Source: Nocardia wallacei
GTDB lineage: Bacteria; Actinomycetota; Actinomycetes; Mycobacteriales; Mycobacteriaceae
Assembly: GCF_029868745.1 (NCBI RefSeq)
Contig: NZ_JARWOP010000088.1
Location: 1-36,107, forward strand
Direction of reading: 5' to 3'
DNA: 36,107 bases
The position numbers were made by a program, and so were the translations under genes. Shown here one piece after another: positions 15,163 through 23,590 of this stretch; the first letter of the stretch is position 1, and every line of letters starts with the position of its first letter. The notes under the pieces were generated by a model that saw nothing but the letters and a program-made list of their open reading frames with translations, did no database searches and was not told where the DNA came from.

Positions 15163-15927
15163 CTAGCCGGGCGCGGGCTGGCAGCGCGGGCAGAAGTAGA
15201 TGCCGCGCTCGGAACGGGTGGCAGTGTCGTCGCCGAGCAGGTGGACGACCATGCCGGTGCCGCATCGTCGGCACGGTTGCCGTTGCCGCCCATAGGCCAG
15301 CGTGCGCCAGGGCGGGTGGTGGGCGGCCTCGGTGAGTACGCGGTGCGCCTCGGCGACCAGACCGGGGAGGTCGTCGACGGCGGCGACCGGGGTGGCCGGG
15401 TGGACGCGGCGCAGGAAGCAGACCTCGCTGCGGTAGATATTTCCGATTCCGGCGAGATTGCGCTGGTCGAGCAGGGCGAGGCCGATCGGCTGGTCCGGGT
15501 GCCGGGCCAGCCGCCGAACCGCCTCGCCCGCATCCCAATTCGGTCCCAGCAGGTCCGGGCCGAGGTGGTCGACGGCGGTGTGTTCGTCGGCGCGAGGGAG
15601 CGCCTCGACCAGGCCGAGCAAGAAGCCGACGGCTTCCGCGTCGTCGGTGGTCAGCACCAGCCGTGCCGTGAAACCCGGTTTGGTCCAGCGCTGCCCGGGC
15701 CGGTACACGCGCCACACGCCTTCCATCTTCAGGTGGGTGTGGATGCTGACGGTCGGCGTCCGGACGAACAGATGCTTGCCGTAGCTGCCGACCTCCTCGA
15801 CCCGCTGGCCGCGCAGATCGAGCGTCGCATAGCGCGGGACACGGAAATCGCTGCGAGTCAGCATCTTTCCAGCAAGCGCCTGTCGCAGGCGGGCCGCGGC
15901 GAGATAGACGGTGTCACCCTCGGGCAT
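15163..15927 (-). CDS. nei2: Endonuclease VIII-type DNA glycosylase Nei2
   Basis: Fpg/Nei-family bifunctional DNA glycosylase/AP lyase, 254 aa. After Met removal the N-terminal Pro of MPEGDTV is the Schiff-base nucleophile, with E3 as the catalytic acid; GKHLF carries the conserved Lys of the active site. The helix-two-turn-helix IGLALLDQRNLAGIGNIYRSE is followed by a zinc finger formed by CRRC and CPRC, with the Arg of TRSERGIYF at the finger tip. It removes oxidised pyrimidines and nicks the strand. It lies 87 nt downstream of lhr on the same strand, as in M. tuberculosis (Rv3296-Rv3297), so the two are probably co-transcribed for DNA repair. Confidence 0.92.
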   Translation of the reverse strand: MPEGDTVYLAAARLRQALAGKMLTRSDFRVPRYATLDLRGQRVEEVGSYGKHLFVRTPTVSIHTHLKMEGVWRVYRPGQRWTKPGFTARLVLTTDDAEAVGFLLGLVEALPRADEHTAVDHLGPDLLGPNWDAGEAVRRLARHPDQPIGLALLDQRNLAGIGNIYRSEVCFLRRVHPATPVAAVDDLPGLVAEAHRVLTEAAHHPPWRTLAYGRQRQPCRRCGTGMVVHLLGDDTATRSERGIYFCPRCQPAPG

Positions 15928-16014
15928 CCGAGCCTCGCTGTCGAGCGATGAAAGCCACTGTGGGCCAACATTTCCCGGACGGCGCGCCTGGCGGCCGGTG
16001 GCGGAGCGGCTCGC

Positions 16015-19000
16015 TCACGGCTTGCCGCGCAATCGGAAGCCGCGGGGCGTCGCGGCGAATCCGGCTTCCGTGAGGAACGTGGCGAAGGTGTTTCCGTGTA
16101 CAGATTCTCCGTCGACACGGTCGATCACGAGTGAGTCGACCCGGCGGTCGTGGACGAGCGCGGCGAGGGCGGCGGCCGACTGCGCACGGATCCGCGGGTC
16201 CTCGGAGAAGGTGAGCAAGGTCTTGCCGCCGCGTTCCAGGTACAGGGCGAGTTCGCCGTCGGCGAGCACCACGAGGGCACCGGCCTTGCGGCCCGGACGA
16301 TGGCCCCCGCCCTCCGGGCCCTTGGGCCACGGTAGCGCCGCACCGTAGGGATTGGCCGGGTCGCAGGCCGCCAGCGCCAGTGCCGTGCCCTCGGTGCGCT
16401 GCGGGCGTTCGGTGTCGAACGATCGGAGCCGATCCACCACATCGGTGGTGGAGAACTGCGCTCCGCCCAGCGAATCCACGAAGTAGCCGCGACGGCAGCG
16501 GCCGCGGTCCTCGAATTCGGTGAGCACGCGGTACATCAGGGCGAAGCCGCCCGGAACGCCCTCGCCCTGCACCGACCCCCGGGTGAGCACGCCGTATCGC
16601 TCGAGTAGGACATCGGCGGTGGCGTGAGCGCGAATCGTATTGTCCGAGGCGCGTTCCGGGAGCAGCGACCAGCGTCCCGCCGCACTCGGCGGCCCCGTGC
16701 GCGTCGGCATAGTCGCCCGCGGCAGATAGACCCGACCCCGCGGGGTACGACGCGGCGTGCGATGGGCAGTGGTACTGCGCGTGGTCCCCGACAGCATCGC
16801 CCGCACCGGCGTGAAGGTGTCGCCCGCGACGTGCCCGGCCCACACCAACTCCCACAGCGCCGCCACCACCGCGGCGTCGTCGAGCAGCCCGGTGGCGTCG
16901 GACAGCTGCCGGAAAAAGTACGCGCCACCCATGCCGGGCACCACCTGGACGCGTCCGGACGACGATGCGGCCGAAAGTGCCGGTGTCCCAGTCGCATTCG
17001 CGGCAGGGGTGCTGTTCCGCGAGGCGCGCTGCGGGCCGCCTGGCGAGGTAGGGGTCGGTGAGTCGGCCGTACTGCCAGGGAAGGTGGGCGGCGACTTGGC
17101 CGAGCCGTCTGGAGAGGGGGCCGGGTCGGCCGTACTGCCAGGGGAGGTGGGTGCGTATAGGTCGGCCGAGTCGCCTGGGAAGGTGGGTGCCGATGGGTCC
17201 GCCGAGCTGCCTGGGGAGGTTGGTGGCGGGTTGGCCGAGCTGCTTGGGGAGGTGGATGGCGAGGGGGCGGCTGAGTCGTTCGGGGAGGTAGGCGACTTGG
17301 CGTTGTCGCCATGTTCTGGGGTGGTTGTGCCGGGTGCTGGATGGCTTCTACCGCGAGATGGGCTTGGAGCCGGGCGGGTGCCGCTCTCAGGGGGCTTCGT
17401 GTGGGGCGATGTCTCGCGCTGTGTTGCGGGGGGTTGCGGGATGACCGTTGCGCCGAGGGCAAGGAGTAGCTGGATCTGGGTTTCGGTGAGGTCGATGTCG
17501 TCGGGTGGTGGGAGGGTGAGGTTTGCTTGGTCGGCTGGGTGGAGGGCGATCCAGCCGTCCTTGGCGGTGATCGAGCCGTGGCCGGACCAGATGACCTCGC
17601 CGGTGGCGAGCAGTTCGTCCAGCATGGCGGGGGAGTAGTCGCGGACGCGGGACGGGAGGATCAACGATTCCCAGGCCGATGCCGGAATGGGAACTCCCGC
17701 AAGCTGTTCCACCACCGTGGCGACGCCGTCCACGCCGCGCAGCTCGCCGGTGCCGACATGTTGCCAGGCGGGCAGGAATCGGGCGAACGCCGCCGTCGCG
17801 ACCGGCTCCACATCCTTGCGTGCCGCGGCCAGCGACCGCCGCCGCAGTCTCCGCAGCACTTGGCTGTCGCACCATTCCGCGCCCGCCGAACCCGGCGTGA
17901 ATTCGCCTTCCACCACGCGCTTCTCGGTGGCGAGCCGATGCAGTGCGGTGGCGGCGACCGCGGTGCCGATGCCGAAGCGGCGGGCGACCGCGTCCAGGGT
18001 GAAGGGGCCGTGCGTGCGGGCGTAGCGACCGACCAGATCGCCCAGCGGATCGGCGACGGGTTCGATGAAGGCGGCGGGCGTCCCGATCGGCAGCGGTACG
18101 CCCAGTGCGTCGCGCAGGCGGGACGCGTCCTCCACGGCCGCCCACCAGCTCGCACCGGCGAACGAGACCTCCAGTGCGCGACGGTTTTTCGCCAGTTCCT
18201 CGAACCACGGCCGCGGATCGTCGAGGCACCGCTGCGCGGCCTCCTCGGCCGTGAGCGGGCCGAGCAGACGCAGCAGATCGGCGAGGCCCTCGGCGTCGCG
18301 AGCCTGCCGCTCGGGCGTCAGGCGCTGCAATTCCCGCTCGGTCTGCTCGAGCACCGCCGCGTCCAGCAGCTCGCGCAGTTCGACCCGGCCGAGCAGCTCG
18401 GCCAGCAGGGCGGAATCCAGCGACAGCGCGGCCGCGCGGCGCTCCGCCAGCGGGCTGTCGCCCTCGTACATGAACTGGCCGATGTAGTCGAACAGCAGCG
18501 CGTTGGCGAACGGTGAGGGGGCGGCGGTCTCCACCTCCACCAGCCGCAGCTTGCGCCGGGCCACGCCCACCAGCAGCTCCCGCAGCGCCGCCAGGTCGTA
18601 GACGTCCTGCAGGCATTCGCGCGCCGTCTCCAGCAGGATCGGGAAATCGGGGAATTTGCGTGCTACATCGAGCAATTGGGCGGAGCGCTGCCGCTGCTGC
18701 CACAGCGGGGCGCGGCGGCCGGGGTCGCGGCGCGGCAGCAGCAGTGCGCGGGCCGCGCACTCCCGGAAGCGGGACGCGAACAGCGCCGAGGCGCCGACCT
18801 GCTCGGTGACCAGTTCATCGATCTCGTCCGGCTCGAAGACGAACAGTTCGGCGCCCGGCGGGTCGTCGGTGGTGTCGGGCAGCCGGACCACGATGCCGTC
18901 GTCGGAGGCCGTGGGTGCGGCGTCCACCCCGAACCGTTCGCGCAGCCGCGAGCCGATGGCCAGAGCCCACGGCGCGTGTACGGGCAGCCCGTACGGCGAG

Positions 19001-21330
19001 TGCAGGATCAGCCGCCAGTCGCCGAGCTCGTCCCGGAAGCGTTCCACCAGCAACGTGCGGTCGGTCGGAAGGTGGCCGGTGGCCTGCCGCTGATCCTCCA
19101 GCAGCGACACCAGATTCGCCGTCGCGAACTCATCCAGCCCAGCCGCGTGGACTACCTGCTCGAGGTCATTCAGTTCGACAGCGGCCGAGCCTCGCGTGCG
19201 ACCGGACCCGTCGGCGCGACGTTTCGGGTTCGTGGGCTTGGACGCACCAGCCGACCGTGCTTTCCCCGCCGCGCGGCCGGTGCGCGCAGCGTCGGAGTGC
19301 TCCGGAAGATCAGGAAGCTCCGACTCGGCAGCGCCGCCGGGTTCCACAACTTTCTCGGGCGGCTCATGGTGCACGCCGACCTCGGTGGCGAGCGGCTGGG
19401 CCGGAGGTTCGGCATCGAGATCGGCGGGCTGCTGACGGGCCGTTCGGAGTAGGGCGTTCAGCTGGGTGGCGGGGGCGCGTTCCACTGCCTGGCTCGCCTT
19501 GCGGATGAATTCGCCCAGGGCGGCGCCCAATTCGGCGGGGCGGCCCAGGGAATCGCCGTGCCAGAACGGTAGTCGACCGGGTAGGCCGAAGGCCGGGCTG
19601 ACCAGGACGCGGTCGTGGGTGATCTCCTCGATGCGCCAGCTCGTCGCGCCCAAGGCGAAGATGTCGCCGACGCGGGATTCGTAGACCATCTCCTCGTCGA
19701 GTTCGCCGACGCGCGAGGCGCGTTCGCCGACCATGAACACCGGGAACAGGCCGCGGTCGGGGATCGCGCCGCCGGAGGTCACGGCGAGTCGCTGTGCTCC
19801 CGGGCGGCCGGTGACCGTACCGGCATCGCGATCCCACACCACGCGCGGGCGCAGCTCGGCGAACTCGTCGGAGGGGTAGCGGCCCGACAGCAGGTCCAGC
19901 ACCGACTCGTAGGCCGACCGCGGCAGCGTCGCGTAACTGCCGGTGGCGCGGACGGTTTCGAACCAGGTATCGGCGTCGATCGGCTCCAGCGCGCACGCGG
20001 CGACCGTCTGCTGGGCCAGGATGTCCAGCGGGTGGGTGGGCATCCGCAGTTCCTCGATCTGCCCCGCCGACATTCGCATCGACGCCACCGCGCAGTGCAC
20101 GACATCGGTGCGGTGCTTCGGGAAGATCACCCCGCGCGACACCTCGCCGACCTGATGCCCGGCCCGCCCCACTCGCTGCAGCCCGCTCGCCACCGACGGC
20201 GGCGCCTCGACCTGGACCACCAGATCCACCGCGCCCATATCGATTCCGAGTTCCAGGCTGCTGGTGGCGACCACGCACCGCAGCCGGCCACTCTTCAGAT
20301 CGTCCTCGATCAGCGCGCGCTGCTCCTTGCTCACCGATCCGTGGTGGGCGCGCGCCAGCAGCACCGAACCGCCGTGCGTCACCTCTGTGGACGGGCCCAG
20401 CTGGGCGGGCGGCGCGTGCTCCGACTCGACGGGCTCGCCGAGCCGTTCGGCGTACGCCTCGTTCAGCCGGGCCGTGAGCCGCTCGGACAGCCGCCGCGAG
20501 TTCGCGAACACGATCGAGGAACGATGCGCCAGCACCAGATCCACGATCGCCGAATCGACATGCGGCCAGATCGAGCCCGGACTGTCCGACTCGCCCGTCT
20601 GGTCCGGCTCCGTCATATCGGCCACGGGCACCCGTACCGACAGGTCGAACGTCTTCGGCGCCGGGGGCGACACGATGGTGATCGGCGCCGAACCCACCAG
20701 GAACCGGCCCACCTCCGCGGGCGGCCGGACCGTCGCCGAGAGCCCGATGCGCTGGGCGGACCGCTCGGTGAGCAGATCCAGCCGGGCCAGCGACAGGGCC
20801 AGGTGCGCGCCGCGTTTGGAGCCCGCGATGGCGTGTACCTCGTCGACGATCACGGTGTGGACCTCGCTCAGCGTCTCGCGGGCCGCCGAGGTGAGCATGA
20901 GGAACAGCGATTCGGGCGTGGTGATCAGAATGTCGGGCGGGGTGCGCTGCAGGGAGCGCCGGGCCGCGGCCGTGGTGTCGCCGGAGCGCACGCCGACGCT
21001 GATCTCCGGAGCGGGCAGGCCGAGCCGTTTCGCGGTCTGCGTGACGCCCACCAGCGGTGCTCGCAGGTTGCGCTCGACATCGACGGCCAGTGCCTTCAGC
21101 GGCGAGATGTACAGCACCGACGTCTTGCGCGGCGGGTCCGACGGCTCGCGCGTGGCGAGCCTATCGATCGCCCACAGGAACGCCGACAGCGTCTTGCCCG
21201 AGCCGGTCGGTGCGACGACCAGCGTGTGTTCCCCGGCCGAGATGGCCTGCCACGCGCCCAGCTGAGCGGCCGTCGGCGCCGGGAAGGCGCCGCCGAACCA
21301 CTCCTGGGTGGGGCGGGAGAACTGATCCAT
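16015..21330 (-). CDS. lhr: Large SF2 helicase Lhr
   Basis: ATP-dependent 3'-to-5' DNA helicase of the Lhr type, 1771 aa, with the extended C-terminal domain; M. tuberculosis Lhr is about 1513 aa. Walker A PTGSGKT is at 41-47, DEVH at 163-166, SAT at 198-200, then LGIDMGAVDLVVQVEAP and QRVGRAGHQVG. Conserved C-terminal sequence continues to the end (AFARFLPAWQHVG, LPSRVRDYSPAMLDELL, GALVVLADGELALYLERGG). The extra length is explained by two low-complexity insertions: about residues 625-727, Glu/Pro/Ala/Lys-rich, and about 1297-1467, Ser/Pro/Thr-rich with repeats like PTSPGS(T/S)AD. ATG 21330 is used because homology begins there and CACACT lies 6 nt upstream as a possible -10. Divergent from the histidine-phosphatase-like gene. 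Confidence 0.93.
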   Translation of the reverse strand: MDQFSRPTQEWFGGAFPAPTAAQLGAWQAISAGEHTLVVAPTGSGKTLSAFLWAIDRLATREPSDPPRKTSVLYISPLKALAVDVERNLRAPLVGVTQTAKRLGLPAPEISVGVRSGDTTAAARRSLQRTPPDILITTPESLFLMLTSAARETLSEVHTVIVDEVHAIAGSKRGAHLALSLARLDLLTERSAQRIGLSATVRPPAEVGRFLVGSAPITIVSPPAPKTFDLSVRVPVADMTEPDQTGESDSPGSIWPHVDSAIVDLVLAHRSSIVFANSRRLSERLTARLNEAYAERLGEPVESEHAPPAQLGPSTEVTHGGSVLLARAHHGSVSKEQRALIEDDLKSGRLRCVVATSSLELGIDMGAVDLVVQVEAPPSVASGLQRVGRAGHQVGEVSRGVIFPKHRTDVVHCAVASMRMSAGQIEELRMPTHPLDILAQQTVAACALEPIDADTWFETVRATGSYATLPRSAYESVLDLLSGRYPSDEFAELRPRVVWDRDAGTVTGRPGAQRLAVTSGGAIPDRGLFPVFMVGERASRVGELDEEMVYESRVGDIFALGATSWRIEEITHDRVLVSPAFGLPGRLPFWHGDSLGRPAELGAALGEFIRKASQAVERAPATQLNALLRTARQQPADLDAEPPAQPLATEVGVHHEPPEKVVEPGGAAESELPDLPEHSDAARTGRAAGKARSAGASKPTNPKRRADGSGRTRGSAAVELNDLEQVVHAAGLDEFATANLVSLLEDQRQATGHLPTDRTLLVERFRDELGDWRLILHSPYGLPVHAPWALAIGSRLRERFGVDAAPTASDDGIVVRLPDTTDDPPGAELFVFEPDEIDELVTEQVGASALFASRFRECAARALLLPRRDPGRRAPLWQQRQRSAQLLDVARKFPDFPILLETARECLQDVYDLAALRELLVGVARRKLRLVEVETAAPSPFANALLFDYIGQFMYEGDSPLAERRAAALSLDSALLAELLGRVELRELLDAAVLEQTERELQRLTPERQARDAEGLADLLRLLGPLTAEEAAQRCLDDPRPWFEELAKNRRALEVSFAGASWWAAVEDASRLRDALGVPLPIGTPAAFIEPVADPLGDLVGRYARTHGPFTLDAVARRFGIGTAVAATALHRLATEKRVVEGEFTPGSAGAEWCDSQVLRRLRRRSLAAARKDVEPVATAAFARFLPAWQHVGTGELRGVDGVATVVEQLAGVPIPASAWESLILPSRVRDYSPAMLDELLATGEVIWSGHGSITAKDGWIALHPADQANLTLPPPDDIDLTETQIQLLLALGATVIPQPPATQRETSPHTKPPESGTRPAPSPSRGRSHPAPGTTTPEHGDNAKSPTSPNDSAAPSPSTSPSSSANPPPTSPGSSADPSAPTFPGDSADLYAPTSPGSTADPAPSPDGSAKSPPTFPGSTADSPTPTSPGGPQRASRNSTPAANATGTPALSAASSSGRVQVVPGMGGAYFFRQLSDATGLLDDAAVVAALWELVWAGHVAGDTFTPVRAMLSGTTRSTTAHRTPRRTPRGRVYLPRATMPTRTGPPSAAGRWSLLPERASDNTIRAHATADVLLERYGVLTRGSVQGEGVPGGFALMYRVLTEFEDRGRCRRGYFVDSLGGAQFSTTDVVDRLRSFDTERPQRTEGTALALAACDPANPYGAALPWPKGPEGGGHRPGRKAGALVVLADGELALYLERGGKTLLTFSEDPRIRAQSAAALAALVHDRRVDSLVIDRVDGESVHGNTFATFLTEAGFAATPRGFRLRGKP
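17044..17290. repeat. Degenerate ~45-60 bp tandem repeats inside lhr
   Basis: About five degenerate units built around GGTCGGCCGTACTGCCAGGG and GAGGTGGG recur across this stretch. On the minus strand they encode the Ser/Pro/Thr/Asp-rich repeats of Lhr (PTSPGS, SADP, PTFPG). Period varies in multiples of three, so the frame is kept. Confidence 0.75.
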
Positions 21331-21404
21331 GGGCCCAGTGTGCACCCGGGCACCGACAGGTGAAGCGATCGCCGGATCGGGGGCACGGTCCCGCGGACGC
21401 GCCG

Positions 21405-21410
21405 TACGCT
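21405..21410 (+). promoter_or_regulatory. -10 box of leaderless histidine-phosphatase-like gene
   Basis: TACGCT followed by 7 nt and GTG 21418; no Shine-Dalgarno sequence is present. Confidence 0.55.
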
Positions 21411-21417
21411 TCCCTCC

Positions 21418-21963
21418 GTGCAGAAGGTGCTCCGGGTCGATCTGGTCAGTCACGGCATGACCGAGGCGATGCGCAAGGCCCGATTCCCGGAGAACGAACC
21501 GCTGACCGAGGCCGGTCGCCGCGCCGTCGCCGCCCACGACCTGCTCCGCGCCGCGCGGGTCCGCACCGCGCCCGAACGCCGCGCCGCCGAAACCGCGGCG
21601 CTGCTGGGCCTGGTCGGCGAGGAGGACGATCGGTTACGCGATCTGGACGCGGGTGCGTGGCGCGGCGACGAGCTGACGTCGGTGCCGCCGGACGAGCTGT
21701 ACGCCTGGCTGAGCGACCCGGAATTCCGCGGCCACGGCGGCGAGGCCGTCGTCGATGTGATCGAGCGGGTCCGGGAGTGGCTGACCGCCGTCGCGCACGA
21801 GGGCGACCCGACCATCGCCGTGACCCATCCGGCGGTGATCCGCGCCGCCCTGCTCGTCGTGCTGGATGCCCCGCCGAAGTCGTTCTGGCGCATCGATATT
21901 CCGCCGGTCAGCGTGACCAGGCTGCATCACCGCGGCGACTGGACGCTGCACCTCACGGCGTGA
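21418..21963 (+). CDS. Histidine phosphatase superfamily protein with SHG variant motif
   Basis: A 181-aa phosphoglycerate mutase-like protein. The family's RHG signature is changed to S11-H12-G13 (DLVSHGMTE), so the phosphohistidine His is kept but the neighbouring phosphate-binding Arg is lost. The second Arg region APERRAAETA (R54/R55) and the second His (H137 in VTHPAVIRAALL) are present. It may be a phosphatase with altered activity or a non-catalytic member. The GTG start follows a TACGCT box by 7 nt. It is divergent from lhr and its 3' end overlaps the convergent TetR gene by 11 nt. In M. tuberculosis, lhr is next to the TetR gene Rv3295; this gene is inserted between them. Confidence 0.8.
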   Translation: MQKVLRVDLVSHGMTEAMRKARFPENEPLTEAGRRAVAAHDLLRAARVRTAPERRAAETAALLGLVGEEDDRLRDLDAGAWRGDELTSVPPDELYAWLSDPEFRGHGGEAVVDVIERVREWLTAVAHEGDPTIAVTHPAVIRAALLVVLDAPPKSFWRIDIPPVSVTRLHHRGDWTLHLTA

Positions 21964-22558
21964 CGGGCGGCCCGGCCCGCACCAGCGTGCGCACCGCGTC
22001 GGTGATCAGCCGGGCCGGCAGCGACGGATCGATCGCACGCTGGATGCCCAGCCCGAGACCCATACTGAGCACGGTCGTGGCGGCGTCGGAAGCGGGCATC
22101 GGCAGCCGCACGCCGAAGGCGTCGGCCAGCGTCTCCAACTGAGCGGCGACCATGCCGCGCACCAGCGCCAGCTTCGACACCAGCGCCGCCTGCAGTTCCG
22201 GGTCCTCGCGGGCGACGATGGCGAATTCGAATTCCAGCATGGTCCAGCCGACATCGCCCAGGGTGTGCTCGGCCCAATCCTGAAACCGTGCCAGCCGCTC
22301 ATCCAGCTCGCCCTCGTCCGCGAGCAGCGCGCTGATCTCGGCGAACTTCCGCTCGTGGATGTCGGCGAGCACGTCGAGGCAGAGCTGGGACTTGGTGCGG
22401 AAGTTGGAATAGACCGCGCCCTTGGAATATCCCGCTTCATCGGCGACCCGCTCCAGGCTGGTGCGCGCGTAGCCCTCGGCGAGGAACAACTCGCGCGCGG
22501 TGGCGAGCAGGTCGGCGCGGGTGCGGGCCTGGCTCTCGGAGCGGGTCAGTCGGGCCAT
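21953..22558 (-). CDS. TetR-family transcriptional regulator
   Basis: A 201-aa TetR-type repressor. The N-terminal helix-turn-helix at about 14-60 is clear (RADLLATARELFLAEGYART, SLERVADEAGYSKGAVYSNF), followed by an all-helical ligand domain with EFEFAIVAREDPELQ. Its position beside lhr matches M. tuberculosis Rv3295. A TAGAAT -10 box lies 6 nt before the ATG, so it should be leaderless. It is divergently transcribed from the patatin-SDR operon across 67 nt containing an ACAT-N6-ATGT palindrome, the likely operator; the parsimonious reading is that it represses that operon and perhaps itself. Ligand unknown, perhaps an acyl or hydrophobic compound given the lipase target. Confidence 0.9.
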   Translation of the reverse strand: MARLTRSESQARTRADLLATARELFLAEGYARTSLERVADEAGYSKGAVYSNFRTKSQLCLDVLADIHERKFAEISALLADEGELDERLARFQDWAEHTLGDVGWTMLEFEFAIVAREDPELQAALVSKLALVRGMVAAQLETLADAFGVRLPMPASDAATTVLSMGLGLGIQRAIDPSLPARLITDAVRTLVRAGPPVTP

Positions 22559-22564
22559 ATCGCG

Positions 22565-22570
22565 ATTCTA
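22565..22570 (-). promoter_or_regulatory. -10 box of leaderless TetR gene
   Basis: Minus-strand TAGAAT followed by 6 nt and ATG 22558. Confidence 0.55.
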
Positions 22571-22603
22571 GGTACCGATGGCTTTGGGATACCGGCAGTA
22601 TTT

Positions 22604-22617
22604 ACATTCTGATATGT
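22604..22617. promoter_or_regulatory. Putative TetR operator (ACAT-N6-ATGT)
   Basis: ACATTCTGATATGT is an inverted repeat in the 67-nt divergent region. Its right half overlaps the TATGTT -10 box (22613-22618) of the patatin gene, so bound repressor would block that promoter. Confidence 0.5.
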
Positions 22618-22618
22618 T
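22613..22618 (+). promoter_or_regulatory. -10 box of leaderless patatin gene
   Basis: TATGTT followed by 7 nt and ATG 22626. It decides the start: in-frame codons further upstream lie in or before the promoter. Confidence 0.55.
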
Positions 22619-22625
22619 CGAAACT

Positions 22626-23573
22626 ATGAGTAACGGCAACCGCCCCCGGCGGCGCGGCCTGGCGATCGGGTGCGGGGGCACGCTGGGGGCGGCGTGGATC
22701 GTCGCGGCGCTTGCGGCGGTCCGCGACGCGCTGGACTGGGACCCGCGCACCGCGGACGTGCTGGTGGGCACCTCGGCGGGCGCGGAACTGGTGACCATGC
22801 TGGGCAGCGGCGTGGGTGTCGACGAGTTGGTCGCCATGCAGGACGGCAGCACCGCCCATCCGGTCCTGGCGCGACATCTGCGCAGCGGCCCGGGACGGTT
22901 TCCGCCACTGCCTCGGCCGTCGGTGGGTGCGCCGCGAATGGCCTTGCACGGCAACCGTTCCCAGCAGCGACTGCTGACCGTGGGCAGCGGATTGCTGCCG
23001 GTCGGTGGCGGCGATGCGGGGTGGCTCGAACGGTTGGCGACGGATCTGAACCCGGGACGGTCGTGGGTCGCGCATCCGGCGACCTGGCTGGTCGCCATGG
23101 ATTACGCGACCGGCGAACGAGTGCCCTTCGGTGCGCCGGGCGCTCCGGTGGCCCCCATCGGCGCGGCGCTGCGGGCCTCGTGGGCGGTGCCGGGCTGGTT
23201 CCCGCCGGTGCGAATCGACGGGCGCCGCTACATCGATGGCGGTGCGGCGTCCACCGCTTCAGTGGACCTGCTGGTCCCGTATGAGCTGGACGAGCTGGTG
23301 GTGCTGGCGCCGATGGCGTCGACCGGCCGTATTCCGGCGGCGGGCCCGGGGCACTACCTCGAACGGCAACTGCGAAACCGCATGAGCGCCAAGCTCGATG
23401 CGGAGATCGCCGCGGTCCGCGCGGCCGGTACGAGGGTGCTGCGAGTGGACGCCACCGCCGCCAACCTGGCGGTGATGGGACCGAATTTCATGGACGGCCG
23501 TCGCCGCCGGGACACCTTCGCGCACAGCCTGGGCAGCACCCGCCGCGCCGTCGAACAGGGCGAATTCGTCTGA
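22626..23573 (+). CDS. Patatin-like phospholipase family protein
   Basis: A 315-aa patatin-fold serine hydrolase. The oxyanion element is a variant of GGGxxG (GCGGTLGAAW at 15-24), the nucleophile is S50 in GTSAG, and the Asp of the dyad is D204 in YIDGGAAST; RASWAVPGWFPPV is the usual substrate-wall segment. It should cleave acyl esters of phospholipids or related lipids. No signal peptide or membrane helix, so cytoplasmic or peripheral. The start at 22626 follows the leaderless pattern and begins just before the conserved glycine loop. The SDR gene follows 17 nt later in the same operon, and the TetR gene is divergent. Confidence 0.87.
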   Translation: MSNGNRPRRRGLAIGCGGTLGAAWIVAALAAVRDALDWDPRTADVLVGTSAGAELVTMLGSGVGVDELVAMQDGSTAHPVLARHLRSGPGRFPPLPRPSVGAPRMALHGNRSQQRLLTVGSGLLPVGGGDAGWLERLATDLNPGRSWVAHPATWLVAMDYATGERVPFGAPGAPVAPIGAALRASWAVPGWFPPVRIDGRRYIDGGAASTASVDLLVPYELDELVVLAPMASTGRIPAAGPGHYLERQLRNRMSAKLDAEIAAVRAAGTRVLRVDATAANLAVMGPNFMDGRRRRDTFAHSLGSTRRAVEQGEFV

Positions 23574-23590
23574 GCGAGAAAGGAAGCACG

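Noticed and set aside
14897..15951. Plus-strand frames opposite nei2 and the small membrane protein
   Set aside because: They lie antisense to Nei2, whose N-terminal Pro and zinc finger are clear; the plus-strand products have no family signature.
17044..17290. Repeated units that could suggest a CRISPR array
   Set aside because: The repeats are degenerate, contiguous without unique spacers, and stay in frame within lhr, so they are a coding tandem repeat.
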